DNA of 64,000 bases from Nitrospirota bacterium (GTDB lineage: Bacteria; Nitrospirota; Thermodesulfovibrionia; Thermodesulfovibrionales; JdFR-88): positions 1-64,000 of the forward strand of contig JAJYJS010000011.1 of assembly GCA_021789215.1 (NCBI GenBank), read 5' to 3'. Both the position numbers and the translations under genes were made by a program. This document shows positions 17,853 through 26,401 of the stretch, one piece after another. The stretch's first letter is position 1, and each line of letters starts with the position of its first letter. The notes beneath the pieces were generated by a model that worked only from the letters and a program-made list of their open reading frames with translations, made no database searches and had not been told where the DNA came from.

Positions 17853-18610
17853 GCCGTAAGGAAATAATCCGATATCAGAATCGTCATAAAGGATATGACA
17901 ACCGCTCCGGTCGTGGCCTTCCCAACGCCTTCAGCTCCGCCTTCGGTGTAAAAACCCTCGTAGCAGCATATGAGCGCTATCATCCCTCCAAAAAAAGATG
18001 CCTTTATAAGGCCGCCATAGAGGTCGCTCAGCTCCAGGTAGTCCCAGGCCCTCTTCCAGTACAGGATGGAGCTTGTGTGATAGTACCATACCGCAATGGC
18101 GTAGCCGCCCAGTATGCCTATCATATCGGCCACAACGGTAAGCATCGGCATCACTACGAGCCCGGAGATGAACCTTGGCACTATAAGATACTTGACCGGG
18201 TCCGTGGCAAGGGTCTCAAGCGCGTCTATCTGCTCGGTGACCCTCATGGTCCCAAGCTCCGCCGCCATGGCGGCCCCTGCCCTCCCGGCCACTATAAGCC
18301 CCGTGAGCACCGGGCCCATTTCCCTTGTCATGGAAAGCGCGACCACGGAGCCCACAAGGGCCTCCGCTCCGAACCTCTTGAATCCCGTGTACGTCTGGAG
18401 GGCAAGCACCATGCCCGTAAAGACCGCGGTGACGAGCACGACGGGGACGCTCCTCACCCCTATCTCAAGCGCCTGCTTGAAGGTGTTCCTGATCTCAAGC
18501 GGCGGGATGAGCATCATCTTTATCACCTGCAACAAAAGAAGGAGCACCCTCCCGGTAGTTTCCGTAAACCTCAATATTATGCCGCCCAGAAGCGCCAGGA
18601 ACCTAAGCAC
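17837..18610 (-). CDS. mlaE: ABC transporter permease MlaE
   Basis: A 257-residue MlaE-family permease with several membrane helices and the conserved E-Q-I-D-A-L (V-T-E-Q-I-D-A-L-E-T-L) loop. I place the start at GTG 18610 because AAGGAGGT lies 9 bases upstream; an ATG 30 bases further up would overlap alr more and lacks such a site. The first gene of mlaE-F-D, it overlaps the end of alr by 8 bases. Confidence 0.92.
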   Translation of the reverse strand: MLRFLALLGGIILRFTETTGRVLLLLLQVIKMMLIPPLEIRNTFKQALEIGVRSVPVVLVTAVFTGMVLALQTYTGFKRFGAEALVGSVVALSMTREMGPVLTGLIVAGRAGAAMAAELGTMRVTEQIDALETLATDPVKYLIVPRFISGLVVMPMLTVVADMIGILGGYAIAVWYYHTSSILYWKRAWDYLELSDLYGGLIKASFFGGMIALICCYEGFYTEGGAEGVGKATTGAVVISFMTILISDYFLTAWLIA

Positions 18611-19703
18611 TGTAATAAGACCTCCTTGCACCCCTGCCAAGCGAGGTCATTATCTCGTAAGGGTTCGTGCCGGCCCGCGCGGCCAGCTCCAGATGGCTGA
18701 GCCCGTCCCCAAGCAGCACGACTTCATCTCCTTTCGAAACGTCCATCACGTCCGTAACGTCAAGGAGAGTCAAATCCATGCAGACCCTTCCGGCAACCGG
18801 GGCCCTCCTGCCGCGCACAAGCATCTCCGCCCTGTTGGAAAAGGCCCTCATGTATCCGTCGGCGTATCCCACAGGAACGGCGGCAATAACGGAGTCCCTT
18901 GGGGCGATAAATGTCCTGTCGTAGCTTACGGGTTCCCCTTTTCTGAGTTTTTTAAGCCCCATCACCCTGCTTTTCACCTTCATCACGGGCCTGAAGTCCC
19001 AGCCGGGGCCTGACGCGCCAAACGGAAGGCTGCCATATAGCAGGAGCCCTATCCTGAGGCAGTCCAGATGCGACTCCGGCATCAGGAGCGTGGAGGCGCT
19101 GCTCGACATATGGCACAATGGCCTTATCCCCTCCCGCGAAAGACTTTCCCTGAGCCCGCGGAACCTCGCAAGCTGGAGCCTCGCATAGCTCAGGTCATCG
19201 GGGTTGACCTCTGAAAAATGGCTCATCAGGCCGGTTATCCTGATTCCCGGCAGCCCCGCCATTTTCAGGATTTCCTGTTCCGCGCTCTCAAGCGGCATGC
19301 CCATTCTGCCCATGCCCGTATCCACCTTTACATGCACATTGACAGGCCTGCCGCGCTTCATCCCTTCAGCCGAAAATGCCAGCGCGGCCTCGGGTGAATG
19401 CAAGACGGGCGTCAGGGCAAGCTCCGCAAAAGCATGGACTTCGCCCTCGCCTTCGTCGAAAAGGACTATTATCTCCGTCTTTATGCCTGCCTGCCGGAGC
19501 GCCTTCGCCTCGGAAAGATAAGCCACCGCAAGGAAATCGGCGCCTTCCTCCTCCAGCGCCCTCGATACCTCAACGGCCCCGTGGCCGTAGGCGTCCGCCT
19601 TCACAACTGCTATCGCGGGAATCCCGCCTGCAAGTTTTTTCAGTTTTTTATAGTTGTATCTCAGGGCGGATAAATCAATCACCGCCTCTTGCCCTCTTAT
19701 CAT
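18603..19703 (-). CDS. alr: Alanine racemase
   Basis: A 366-residue PLP enzyme making D-alanine for peptidoglycan. The Schiff-base lysine is Lys35 in V-V-K-A-D-A-Y-G-H-G, and the second catalytic base lies in the C-terminal beta domain near V-S-Y-D-R-T-F. The R-I-G-L-L-L-Y-G motif is present near residue 222. Length fits the family. It lies between tatA and mlaE and is probably co-transcribed with both. Confidence 0.95.
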   Translation of the reverse strand: MIRGQEAVIDLSALRYNYKKLKKLAGGIPAIAVVKADAYGHGAVEVSRALEEEGADFLAVAYLSEAKALRQAGIKTEIIVLFDEGEGEVHAFAELALTPVLHSPEAALAFSAEGMKRGRPVNVHVKVDTGMGRMGMPLESAEQEILKMAGLPGIRITGLMSHFSEVNPDDLSYARLQLARFRGLRESLSREGIRPLCHMSSSASTLLMPESHLDCLRIGLLLYGSLPFGASGPGWDFRPVMKVKSRVMGLKKLRKGEPVSYDRTFIAPRDSVIAAVPVGYADGYMRAFSNRAEMLVRGRRAPVAGRVCMDLTLLDVTDVMDVSKGDEVVLLGDGLSHLELAARAGTNPYEIMTSLGRGARRSYYSA

Positions 19704-19735
19704 TTCTCTCTTTTTTTTCTCTTGCTCTTCTTATT

Positions 19736-19951
19736 TCAGCCCTGCTGTTTCTTTTCCTCTTCTTTTTTTTCCTTATCCACTTCCTCTTTCCTGGGAGTGA
19801 CGTTTATCTCGTCGGGCTCGTTGACGCCTTTCTTGAAATTCTTTATGGCCGAACCCAGTCCGCGCCCTATCTCTGGCAGCCTCGATGCCCCGAAAAGGAC
19901 GAGGACGATTATAAGGATTATAAGCAATTCCTGAAATCCTAGTCCGAACAT
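19736..19951 (-). CDS. tatA: Twin-arginine translocase protein TatA/E
   Basis: A 71-residue protein with the TatA form: a short N-terminal transmembrane helix (about 6-20), the F-G-x-x-x-L-P hinge (F-G-A-S-R-L-P), an amphipathic helix with [12 protein letters not shown], and a charged lysine/glutamate tail. TatA forms the pore for folded proteins, and this operon encodes a Tat substrate, the hydrogenase small subunit. It overlaps mobA by 13 bases. tatB and tatC are not in the window. Confidence 0.92.
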   Translation of the reverse strand: MFGLGFQELLIILIIVLVLFGASRLPEIGRGLGSAIKNFKKGVNEPDEINVTPRKEEVDKEKKEEEKKQQG

Positions 19952-20577
19952 ATGCCTGCCTCCGTTGGTCCGGGCTTCCCCTGTTTCAGGAGAGCCACTG
20001 CGTTTCGAAAATCCCCTTCCGTGTTTATGTTGACGAAAGAGGCGCCTTCAGGGTCTATCCTGCGGACGTCCGCTTCTGCCAGGTAGCTCACCGGAACATC
20101 ATTCAGGAATTCCTGAAGCCCGGTCTTCCCCGCAAGTATCCTTTTTTCCATCTCGCCAAGGCACCTTGAGGAATAAAAAGACAGAAGCGGCTCGGGCCAG
20201 CCCCTCCAGAGCGGGGAAAGCACATCAAAAGAGCCTTTTTTATCGAGCATCGATGCCATTTTCAGGACAAGCCCCATGTTAATAAAGGGCATGTCGCAGG
20301 CGGCAACAAACACCCAGGAGGCCCCGGTCGCGCGCAGCACCGAAAAAATGCCGGTCATCGGCCCCCTTGCCGCGTAAACATCCCCTATGAGCGGGACCCG
20401 GAGATAAAAATACTTTTCAGGCTCGTTGGTGCTGACAACAACCCTGCCGGAAAAAAACGGCAAGCCCCCCAGGGCGCTTACGGCGGAATCTATCAGTCTT
20501 CTGCCCTCAATCTCGATAAAGCCTTTTGTAATGGGGTACCTGGTGTTTTCGCCCCCTGCAAGAACAGCGGCAAACAT
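19939..20577 (-). CDS. mobA: Molybdenum cofactor guanylyltransferase
   Basis: A 212-residue nucleotidyltransferase of the MobA family, joining GMP to molybdopterin. Conserved parts are the N-terminal [10 protein letters not shown] with a lysine six residues later, G-P-M-T-G-I, and the metal-binding A-A-C-D-M-P-F. I use ATG 20577, matching the family start; the frame is open to a TTG at 20613. The protein could serve a molybdo- or tungsto-enzyme elsewhere. Its place after hypC suggests a shared transcript with the hydrogenase rather than a direct hydrogenase role. A related sugar-type nucleotidyltransferase role is possible. Confidence 0.82.
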   Translation of the reverse strand: MFAAVLAGGENTRYPITKGFIEIEGRRLIDSAVSALGGLPFFSGRVVVSTNEPEKYFYLRVPLIGDVYAARGPMTGIFSVLRATGASWVFVAACDMPFINMGLVLKMASMLDKKGSFDVLSPLWRGWPEPLLSFYSSRCLGEMEKRILAGKTGLQEFLNDVPVSYLAEADVRRIDPEGASFVNINTEGDFRNAVALLKQGKPGPTEAGICSD

Positions 20578-20638
20578 AAGAGATAGTTTATGGGAATTCA
20601 GGCTTAAATACAAGAAAAATGGAGGGGTAAATTTCTTT

Positions 20639-20875
20639 TCAGGCTTCCTCTTCGCCCAGGTCGCGGAGTATTTCCTCTATCAGTCCCATGGCGTCCCTGG
20701 CCGCTTCCTCATCCACCTTCTGAATGGCGAACCCGGCGTGGACAAGCACGTATTCACCCACCTGGGCCTCTTCGGGCAGGAGCATCAGGCTCACTTTCCG
20801 GCGTGCGCCGTAGGAATCCACAGTTGCCATATATCCGTTCTTATCGACTATCCTGGATGGAATTGCGAGGCACAT
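20639..20875 (-). CDS. hypC: Hydrogenase maturation chaperone HypC
   Basis: A 78-residue HypC/HupF protein that carries the Fe(CN)2CO unit to the large subunit. It begins with the invariant M-C-L-A-I-P, in which Cys2 is the functional residue, and has the typical G-E-Y-V-L-V-H-A-G-F-A-I beta core. ATG 20875 follows GGAGG. The open frame extends upstream into hyaD, but that extension would bury Cys2 and is rejected. hypA, B, D, E and F are not nearby. Confidence 0.95.
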   Translation of the reverse strand: MCLAIPSRIVDKNGYMATVDSYGARRKVSLMLLPEEAQVGEYVLVHAGFAIQKVDEEAARDAMGLIEEILRDLGEEEA

Positions 20876-21353
20876 CCTCTTTCCTCCTGACCTCCACATC
20901 CCATTTTTTAAGCCTTCCAACAACGGCCTCAAGCAAGCCGGGCATGGCGCCGCCAAGCTCGGGGGAGAGTTCAAGCCCCAACTCGACGGCCTTGGGCTCT
21001 ATACCCACAAGGCAGATCTCCTCCGGGGCGGTGTCCGTGATGTCCATCGCAAAGAGCATGTCCTGCACGCCTATCTGGTGGACTGAAAATTTCTGGGACA
21101 GCGCGGAGGGAATCTCCGCCCCCTCGAATATCCTGAGAGATGCCGGAGCGGAACCGGAATTGACCGCATCGACAATAAGCAGCCTTTCGGAACCCTCGAT
21201 GAAAGGGAGAAGGTCGAGCCCCATCGTGCCACCGTCCAGGAGGCGCACATGCCCCGGAAAACTGTAATTTTCCTCAAGGGCCCTTATCGCGTGGACCCCG
21301 ACCCCCTCGTCTCCCATCAGTACGTTGCCGATGCCAAGTACCGTTATTCCCAT
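20841..21353 (-). CDS. hyaD: Hydrogenase maturation protease
   Basis: A 170-residue HybD/HycI-type endopeptidase that trims the C-terminal tail of the large subunit after nickel insertion. Nickel-sensing ligands match the family: Glu16 (G-D-E-G-V-G), Asp62 (V-D-A-V-N-S-G) and His92 (S-V-H-Q-I-G). Its expected substrate, HyaB, ends with a cleavable tail after His554. ATG 21353 overlaps the hyaC end by 10 bases, and the 3' end overlaps hypC by 35 bases. Confidence 0.95.
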   Translation of the reverse strand: MGITVLGIGNVLMGDEGVGVHAIRALEENYSFPGHVRLLDGGTMGLDLLPFIEGSERLLIVDAVNSGSAPASLRIFEGAEIPSALSQKFSVHQIGVQDMLFAMDITDTAPEEICLVGIEPKAVELGLELSPELGGAMPGLLEAVVGRLKKWDVEVRRKEDVPRNSIQDSR

Positions 21354-22006
21354 TCCCTGCCGGTTATGAACTTGTAGCCCCCGAATATCGAGCCCAAAAG
21401 CCCGTTCTTCTCCGCCTGGTCCAAGTAAACGGCTATGTAGACATGAAGTATCGCGAAGGCCCAGATGAAGTAGAGCACCAGATGGTGCCAGAACCTTATG
21501 GTCTGCACGTTCATCAGACTGAGCAGCCAGCCTCCGAGTATCAAATGGAAAAAGGCGGGGTCGTTCACCTGGTACAGCGCGAAGCCGGAAAATATCTCCC
21601 ACAGGAACATGACGAAAAGGAACAGGTAGGCGATCCCCGCGCACGCCGTGTGTCCCGCGGCGTAAGGCGGCTTTTTGCTTGCAAAGAGATAGAACCGGGT
21701 GGCGTCCCCAAGGTCATGCCTTTGCTGCCTTGTGAACGGGAAAAACACCCTCCAGTTGGCGTACCTGTTGCCCGCGAAGGCCCAGTATACCCTGAGGGCT
21801 ATCATCATCAGGAAAACGTAGGCCGCGATATAGTGCAGAAACCTCATCCAGCCCATCGTGTAGGAGTAGTCCGCGCCGGAGCGGGGGTGCAGGAAGGGCG
21901 AGCCGATGTAAAGCCCGGTCACGGAAAGGAGGATAATGGCCAGAAAGTTTATCCAGTGGGTAAACCGTACAGGGAATTCCCATATGTAAGTCCTCTTCCT
22001 CTCCAT
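21344..22006 (-). CDS. hyaC: Hydrogenase cytochrome b subunit
   Basis: A 220-residue di-haem membrane protein that takes electrons from the hydrogenase small subunit to the quinone pool. It begins with R-F-T-H-W-I-N-F in the first helix and has further histidines in the later helices (L-H-Y-I, W-H-H-L, L-H-V-Y), as in HyaC/HupC. The four hydrophobic segments fit the family. It lies between hyaB and hyaD with a GGAGGGTAAA site upstream of ATG 22006, so expression follows the structural subunits. Confidence 0.93.
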   Translation of the reverse strand: MERKRTYIWEFPVRFTHWINFLAIILLSVTGLYIGSPFLHPRSGADYSYTMGWMRFLHYIAAYVFLMMIALRVYWAFAGNRYANWRVFFPFTRQQRHDLGDATRFYLFASKKPPYAAGHTACAGIAYLFLFVMFLWEIFSGFALYQVNDPAFFHLILGGWLLSLMNVQTIRFWHHLVLYFIWAFAILHVYIAVYLDQAEKNGLLGSIFGGYKFITGREWE

Positions 22007-22019
22007 TTTACCCTCCTTT

Positions 22020-23729
22020 CTAGACTATCTTTATCTTCAAAAGCTCCCTGCGGTTTGCGTCCGTAATGTGGACGGCGCAGGCCATGCAGGGGTCGAAGGA
22101 ATGCACGGTCCTCAGTATCTCCAGCGGCTGGTCGGGGATTGCGACCGGCGTGCCCAGGAGGGCCTGCTCATACGGCCCCCTCTGGTCTTTTGCGTCCCTT
22201 GGGGACGCATTCCATGTGCTTGGGACCACGCACTGGTAGTTTTCGACCTTGCCGTCCTTTATCCTTACCCAGTGGCAGAGCGCGCCCCTGGGGGCCTCGT
22301 GGAAGCCGTAGCCCTTGGCCTCCTTCGGCCAGGAAGAAGGTTCCCATTTACTGTTGTCATGTATCCTCAGGTCGCCTTTTTTCATGTTGCCGGCAAGCTG
22401 CCCTATCCACACGGGGAGCATCTCGGCAACCACAAGGGTCTCGATGCCCCTTGCCGCCGTCCTGCCCAGTGTGGAAAACAGGGCCTCCGGCCCGACCGCA
22501 AGTTTTTTCAACACCATGCCGACGACCTCTTTTACCCTCGGATGCCCGGAGGCGTAGGCGACCAGCATCCTCGCCAGCGGCCCGACTTCCATCGGGTGGT
22601 TGTCGTACCTTGGGGACTTGACCCAGCTGTATTTCTTTTCGGTGTCGAGGAACTCGAAAGGCGGCTTGGGACCCGTATACTTGTAATCCGTCACCCCTTC
22701 AAACGGGTTTTTCGAGGCGTTATTGCCTTCCTTGTACTCGTACCAGGAATGCGTGACGTACTCCGTTATCTTGGCTTGGTCAACGGGATAGACCTTGCCC
22801 AGGTTCTTGCCAAGTATGATGCCCCTTGGCAGGAAAAGGTTGTCAGTGTTGGAGATGTCGTCTTTGGGGAACTCTCCATAAGCCAGGAAGTTTCCCACGC
22901 CCGCGCCGTATCCGGCCCATTCCTTGTAGAAAGAGGCTATCGCAAGAAGGTCGGGCACATAAACTTTTTCCACGAATTCCTTCGCCGTATTGGCCATCTG
23001 CTGCATCTTGGCTATGCTGTGGGCGTTGATGGTCATCTCGTTGTTGGGGTTCAGGGCAGCGGCCATTCCTCCCACCAGATAGGTCTGGGCGTGAGGGTTC
23101 TTGCTGCCCAGGATGGCATGCATCCTTATGACGTCCTTCTGCCAGTCCAGGGCCTCAAGGTAATGGGCAACGGCCATGAGGTTGGCCTCGGGCGGCAGCT
23201 TGTATGCCGGGTGCCCCCAGTACCCATTGGCGTAAAGGCCGAGCTGGCCTCCCGCCACGAACGATTTGAGCTTGTCCTGCACGCCCTTGAAATATACGGT
23301 GCTCGAATTATGCCAGTCCGATATCGACTGGGCGAGCGCCGATGTCTTGGCCGGGTCGGCCTTCAGGGCGCTGACTATATCGACCCAGTCGAGCCCGTGC
23401 AGGTGGTAAAAATGGATTGTATGGTCCTGCACATACTGTATGCCGGTGATAAGGTTCCTTATCAGCCTTGCGTTGTCAGGAATCGTGATGCCAAGTGCGT
23501 TTTCGACAGCTCTCACGGAGCTGGTGGCGTGAACCGTCGTTCAAACCCCTCATATCCGCTGGGCGAATGCCCAGCAGTCCCTCGGGTCACGGTTCTTGAG
23601 TATCAGCTCGATGCCCCTGAACATCGTCCCGGATGCCCAAGCGTCCTTGACCTTCCCGCCTTCCACCTGGGCCTCGATCCTCAAATGCCCTTCAATCCTG
23701 GTAATTGGGTCAATCGCGATCTTAGGCAT
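22020..23729 (-). CDS. hyaB: [NiFe] uptake hydrogenase large subunit with two in-frame UGA (Sec) codons in L1
   Basis: Catalytic subunit oxidising H2. Read from ATG 23729 it has 569 codons, opening M-P-K-I-A-I-D-P-I-T-R-I-E-G-H as in group 1 enzymes. Two UGA codons lie in frame at 23552-23550 (codon 60) and 23543-23541 (codon 63). The region reads R-I-U-G-V-U-T-T-V-H, exactly the L1 nickel motif R-x-C-G-x-C-x-x-x-H with both cysteines replaced. The L2 motif D-P-C-M-A-C-A-V-H (546-554) keeps both cysteines and precedes a 15-residue cleavable tail. The start is 3 bases after the hyaA stop and preceded by AGGAG. A conventional caller would begin at GTG 23516 and lose 71 residues. Selenocysteine is inferred; both sites need experimental proof. 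The true stop is TAG at 22020. Confidence 0.9.
23507..23523 (-). promoter_or_regulatory. Candidate bacterial SECIS stem-loop in hyaB
   Basis: In the mRNA, CAGCUC pairs perfectly with GAGCUG around the loop CGUGA. The loop starts 23 bases after the second UGA and 32 after the first, within the distance range reported for bacterial SECIS elements, so one element could serve both codons. The loop contains GUG; SelB binding is inferred only. Confidence 0.5.
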
Positions 23730-23732
23730 TTC

Positions 23733-24818
23733 CTATTTCTCCTCCCTTTCCTCTTCGGTTTTATGTTTCACTGCCCTTATGATGCCGTGAGCGGCGACTG
23801 CGGCGGCGGTTGCCGCGGCAACCCCTATACCTACGTCGTCCGCCGTTGTTTCAACCCCAAAGCCCGGCACTTTGGGCAGTCTTCTGTAGAAGGGGCTCAT
23901 CGTGTCCCAGAAACGCGGGGCGGCACAGCCTATGCACCCATGGCCCGCCTCGACAGGCCAGCTTGTGCCCTGGTTCCACCTGACCGCAGGGCAGTTCTTG
24001 TACGTCTCGGGGCCCTTGCAGCCCATCTCGTAAAGACACCAGCCGTTCTGGTGTCCGTAATCCCCCCACTGACGCACAAACCTGCCAGCGTCATAGTGCG
24101 CCCTGCGCTCGCACCCGTCATGGATGCGCGTGCCGTATGCGAAAAGAGGCCTTCCCATTGAATCCGTAAGGGGGAGGCTCCCGAAAGTCAGGTAATGCAC
24201 AACCGTGGCCGTGAGGTTCACGACGTTTGCCGGGCAGCCCGGAAGGTTTATCAGGGTGATCCCCTTTACGGCGTCTTTCACGCCGACAGCCCCGGTCGGA
24301 TTCGGATTTGCCGCGGGTATGCCGCCGTCCCATGCGCATGCCCCGATTGCGATTGTGGCAAGCGCGCCGCCGCAGACTTCCTTTACGGTATCGATTGCCG
24401 CCTTGCCCCCCACCGTGCAGTAGACGCCGCCGTCCTTGAGCGGGATCGAGCCCTCCACCACCACAAGGTACTTGCCCTTCTGGTTCTTGACAACGTCGTC
24501 AAGCGACTTTTCAGCCTGCTTGCCGGCCGGCGCCATTATCGTCTCATGGTAATCGACCGAAAGGATATCCAGCACTATCTGAACAACTGTGGGGTCGCTG
24601 GCGCGAAGAAAAGATTCCGTGTTTCCGGCACAGTCCTGAAACTCAAGCCAGACAAGCGATGGCTTTTTGGCCTTCTCCAGGGCCTCCGCAATCCTGCCTG
24701 CACCCGAAGGAAGCGCGAGGGTAGCGGCCATCAGGGAACAGAACTTCATGAAATCCCTTCTCGATACCCCCCTTTTCCTGAGGGAATCATAGATGGTCCC
24801 CTCATTAGCTTTCCCCAT
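23733..24818 (-). CDS. hyaA: [NiFe] uptake hydrogenase small subunit, Tat-exported
   Basis: A 361-residue iron-sulfur subunit relaying electrons from HyaB to HyaC. A Tat signal (S-R-R-D-F-M-K, Arg20-Arg21) ends near residue 45. Cluster ligands later in the chain look standard: G-A-C-A-W, L-P-G-C-P-A-N, the H-D-x-C-E-R-R-A-H-Y-D-A-G motif, W-C-L-Y-E-M-G-C and G-H-G-C-I-G-C. The first motif is unusual: D-C-A-G-N-T-E-S gives Cys63 then Asn66 where C-x-x-C is expected. A C-terminal hydrophobic helix (about 325-345) anchors it. ATG 24818 has AAGGAGGTG upstream. It is the first gene of the operon. Confidence 0.95.
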   Translation of the reverse strand: MGKANEGTIYDSLRKRGVSRRDFMKFCSLMAATLALPSGAGRIAEALEKAKKPSLVWLEFQDCAGNTESFLRASDPTVVQIVLDILSVDYHETIMAPAGKQAEKSLDDVVKNQKGKYLVVVEGSIPLKDGGVYCTVGGKAAIDTVKEVCGGALATIAIGACAWDGGIPAANPNPTGAVGVKDAVKGITLINLPGCPANVVNLTATVVHYLTFGSLPLTDSMGRPLFAYGTRIHDGCERRAHYDAGRFVRQWGDYGHQNGWCLYEMGCKGPETYKNCPAVRWNQGTSWPVEAGHGCIGCAAPRFWDTMSPFYRRLPKVPGFGVETTADDVGIGVAAATAAAVAAHGIIRAVKHKTEEEREEK

Positions 24819-25007
24819 AACAAACACCTCCTTCCAAAGATTAACGGCTTTCAAAAGAACTGCGGCTGAAAAAAACACAAAAACCGCAGCCCCCGCTTTC
24901 TCTTGCGCCGCAGGCCGCGAACGGATTTTCCCCTTCCCGGCCTTCCCACAATCCTTTCACATTTTTAAAGCAAACTATTTAAAAAATTTATATATCTATA
25001 CAAGCTC

Positions 25008-25036
25008 ATTATATGGCAGAGCATCCCAAATATCAA
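25008..25036 (-). promoter_or_regulatory. Consensus sigma70 promoter of the hydrogenase operon
   Basis: TTGATA (25031-25036) and TATAAT (25008-25013) are separated by 17 bases on the minus strand, near-perfect consensus. Transcription would begin about 25001, leaving a leader of roughly 180 bases before hyaA. The leader is AT-rich at first, then GC-rich and ends in T-runs plus CTGCGG/CCGCAG complementary segments, which could act in attenuation. Confidence 0.65.
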
Positions 25037-25069
25037 TGATTTTTTATGCCGTGCCTTCAGGTCCGGCTG

Positions 25070-26401
25070 TCACAGGACAAGGAAGGTCTTTCCGGCCCTC
25101 GCCTCCTCGACCTCCCTTTTTTTATCCTCAAACCCTTTTTTCCCCATGAGTCCGAACGTAAGCCTTTTGCCCTCTTCCACAGAGGGCTGGTCGAATGGGT
25201 TGATTCCAAGCAGAAAGCCGGTGAGAGCGGTCGCTATCTCAAAGAAATGGAACATCTGCCCCAGGTGATAGGCGTCGATCCCGGGCACCGTAATGGTCAT
25301 GTTTGGCCTGCCCGCCTTGGCAAGAGCGAGTTCGGTCGCCTCCTCCTCGGCCTTTATCAGATCAGAGAGGCCATGCCCCCTCAGAAAAGCCATGTTGGCG
25401 TATTCCACGAACACATCGGGGATCCTGAAATCGGCGCCGTAATCCTCGACCCTCATGAAGACAATCACCTTGTCCGCGGGGCCTTCCATCCACAACTGCA
25501 CCTGCGAGTGCTGGTCTGTCGTTCCCACCGATGGATACGGAGTAAGCCCCAGTCCGTTTTTCCCGAGGCTCTCCGCCCACAACTGGCAGAACCACTCCGA
25601 AAACGCCCTGAGCCTGTCGGAATAGGGAAAGAGGACGTCCATGCCCCTGCCCTCAAGGGACTGCATGAGATAGACCAGGACGGCAAAAAGGAGCGCTGGG
25701 TTCTTCAGCACATCCTCGCTCATGCACTTTTCGTGAATGTCCCTTGCGCCCCGCAAAAGCTCTCCGCTGTCCATGCCGATAAGCTCCGCGAGGAGCAACC
25801 CCACGGGTGACAGGACTGAATACCTCCCTCCCACCCCCGGCGGCACCGGAAGCGAAGCCATACCCCCAGAGGCAAGCTTTCTCAGGTCTCCTTTTTCAGG
25901 GTCGGTGGTAAGAACGAAATTTTCCTTCCTGCCGGCAAGCTTTTCAAATATTATCATGAATGCCGATATGGTCTCAGCCGTCCCGCCGGACTTGCTTATG
26001 ACGTTTACGGCTGTCTTTTCGATATCTATTACCGACAGGATGGATTCCAGGGTTGAAGGATCTACATTGTCGTAGATGAAAACCCCGGGGGTTTTATGTT
26101 TGTCCCTTTTCAGGTTATGGAGGGGGCTCAGGGCCTCAAGGACGCACTTAGGGCCGAGTGCGGAGCCTCCTATGCCAAGCAGCAGGAAATTCTCGAAATC
26201 CCTGAGCCGCGCCGCCTGTTCCTTTACCGCGCTTGTGTCCTGCCAGGGCAGGTCCAGCCAGCCCATCTCCGCGCGTTTCTTCTGTTTCAGCTCCGAGATC
26301 GCCGCCAGCGCCTTGCTTCTGGCCCCCTCTATCCCGCGCTCCGTAATCCCTTTTGCCCCTATGACCTCCGCCATCATGAAAGAAAAATTGAAGCCTAGCA
26401 T
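25070..26401 (-). CDS. pgi: Glucose-6-phosphate isomerase
   Basis: A 443-residue PGI interconverting glucose-6-phosphate and fructose-6-phosphate. The G-I-G-G-S-A-L-G-P sugar-phosphate segment and S-K-S-G-G-T-A-E-T loop are visible, with the V-G-G-R-Y-S-V-L-S-P-V-G signature near residue 200 and the later Q-H-S/Q-L-W-M-E-G segment. The length suits the shorter bacterial form. Its stop is TGA. It overlaps ilvA by 7 bases, so the two are co-transcribed, and its tail lies just upstream of the hydrogenase promoter. Confidence 0.95.
   Translation of the reverse strand: MLGFNFSFMMAEVIGAKGITERGIEGARSKALAAISELKQKKRAEMGWLDLPWQDTSAVKEQAARLRDFENFLLLGIGGSALGPKCVLEALSPLHNLKRDKHKTPGVFIYDNVDPSTLESILSVIDIEKTAVNVISKSGGTAETISAFMIIFEKLAGRKENFVLTTDPEKGDLRKLASGGMASLPVPPGVGGRYSVLSPVGLLLAELIGMDSGELLRGARDIHEKCMSEDVLKNPALLFAVLVYLMQSLEGRGMDVLFPYSDRLRAFSEWFCQLWAESLGKNGLGLTPYPSVGTTDQHSQVQLWMEGPADKVIVFMRVEDYGADFRIPDVFVEYANMAFLRGHGLSDLIKAEEEATELALAKAGRPNMTITVPGIDAYHLGQMFHFFEIATALTGFLLGINPFDQPSVEEGKRLTFGLMGKKGFEDKKREVEEARAGKTFLVL

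Noticed and set aside
22020-23516. Large subunit beginning at GTG 23516
   Set aside because: It would lack the N-terminal I-D-P-I-T-R-I-E-G-H and the whole L1 motif, so it cannot bind nickel; the true start ATG 23729 has a ribosome site.
23541-23552. Pseudogene caused by two nonsense mutations
   Set aside because: Both changes fall exactly on the two L1 cysteines while the rest of the gene and its operon are intact; random decay would not choose those codons.
25001-25036. Sigma54 promoter for the hydrogenase
   Set aside because: GG and GC pairs do not have the required 10-base spacing; a sigma70 match is far better.
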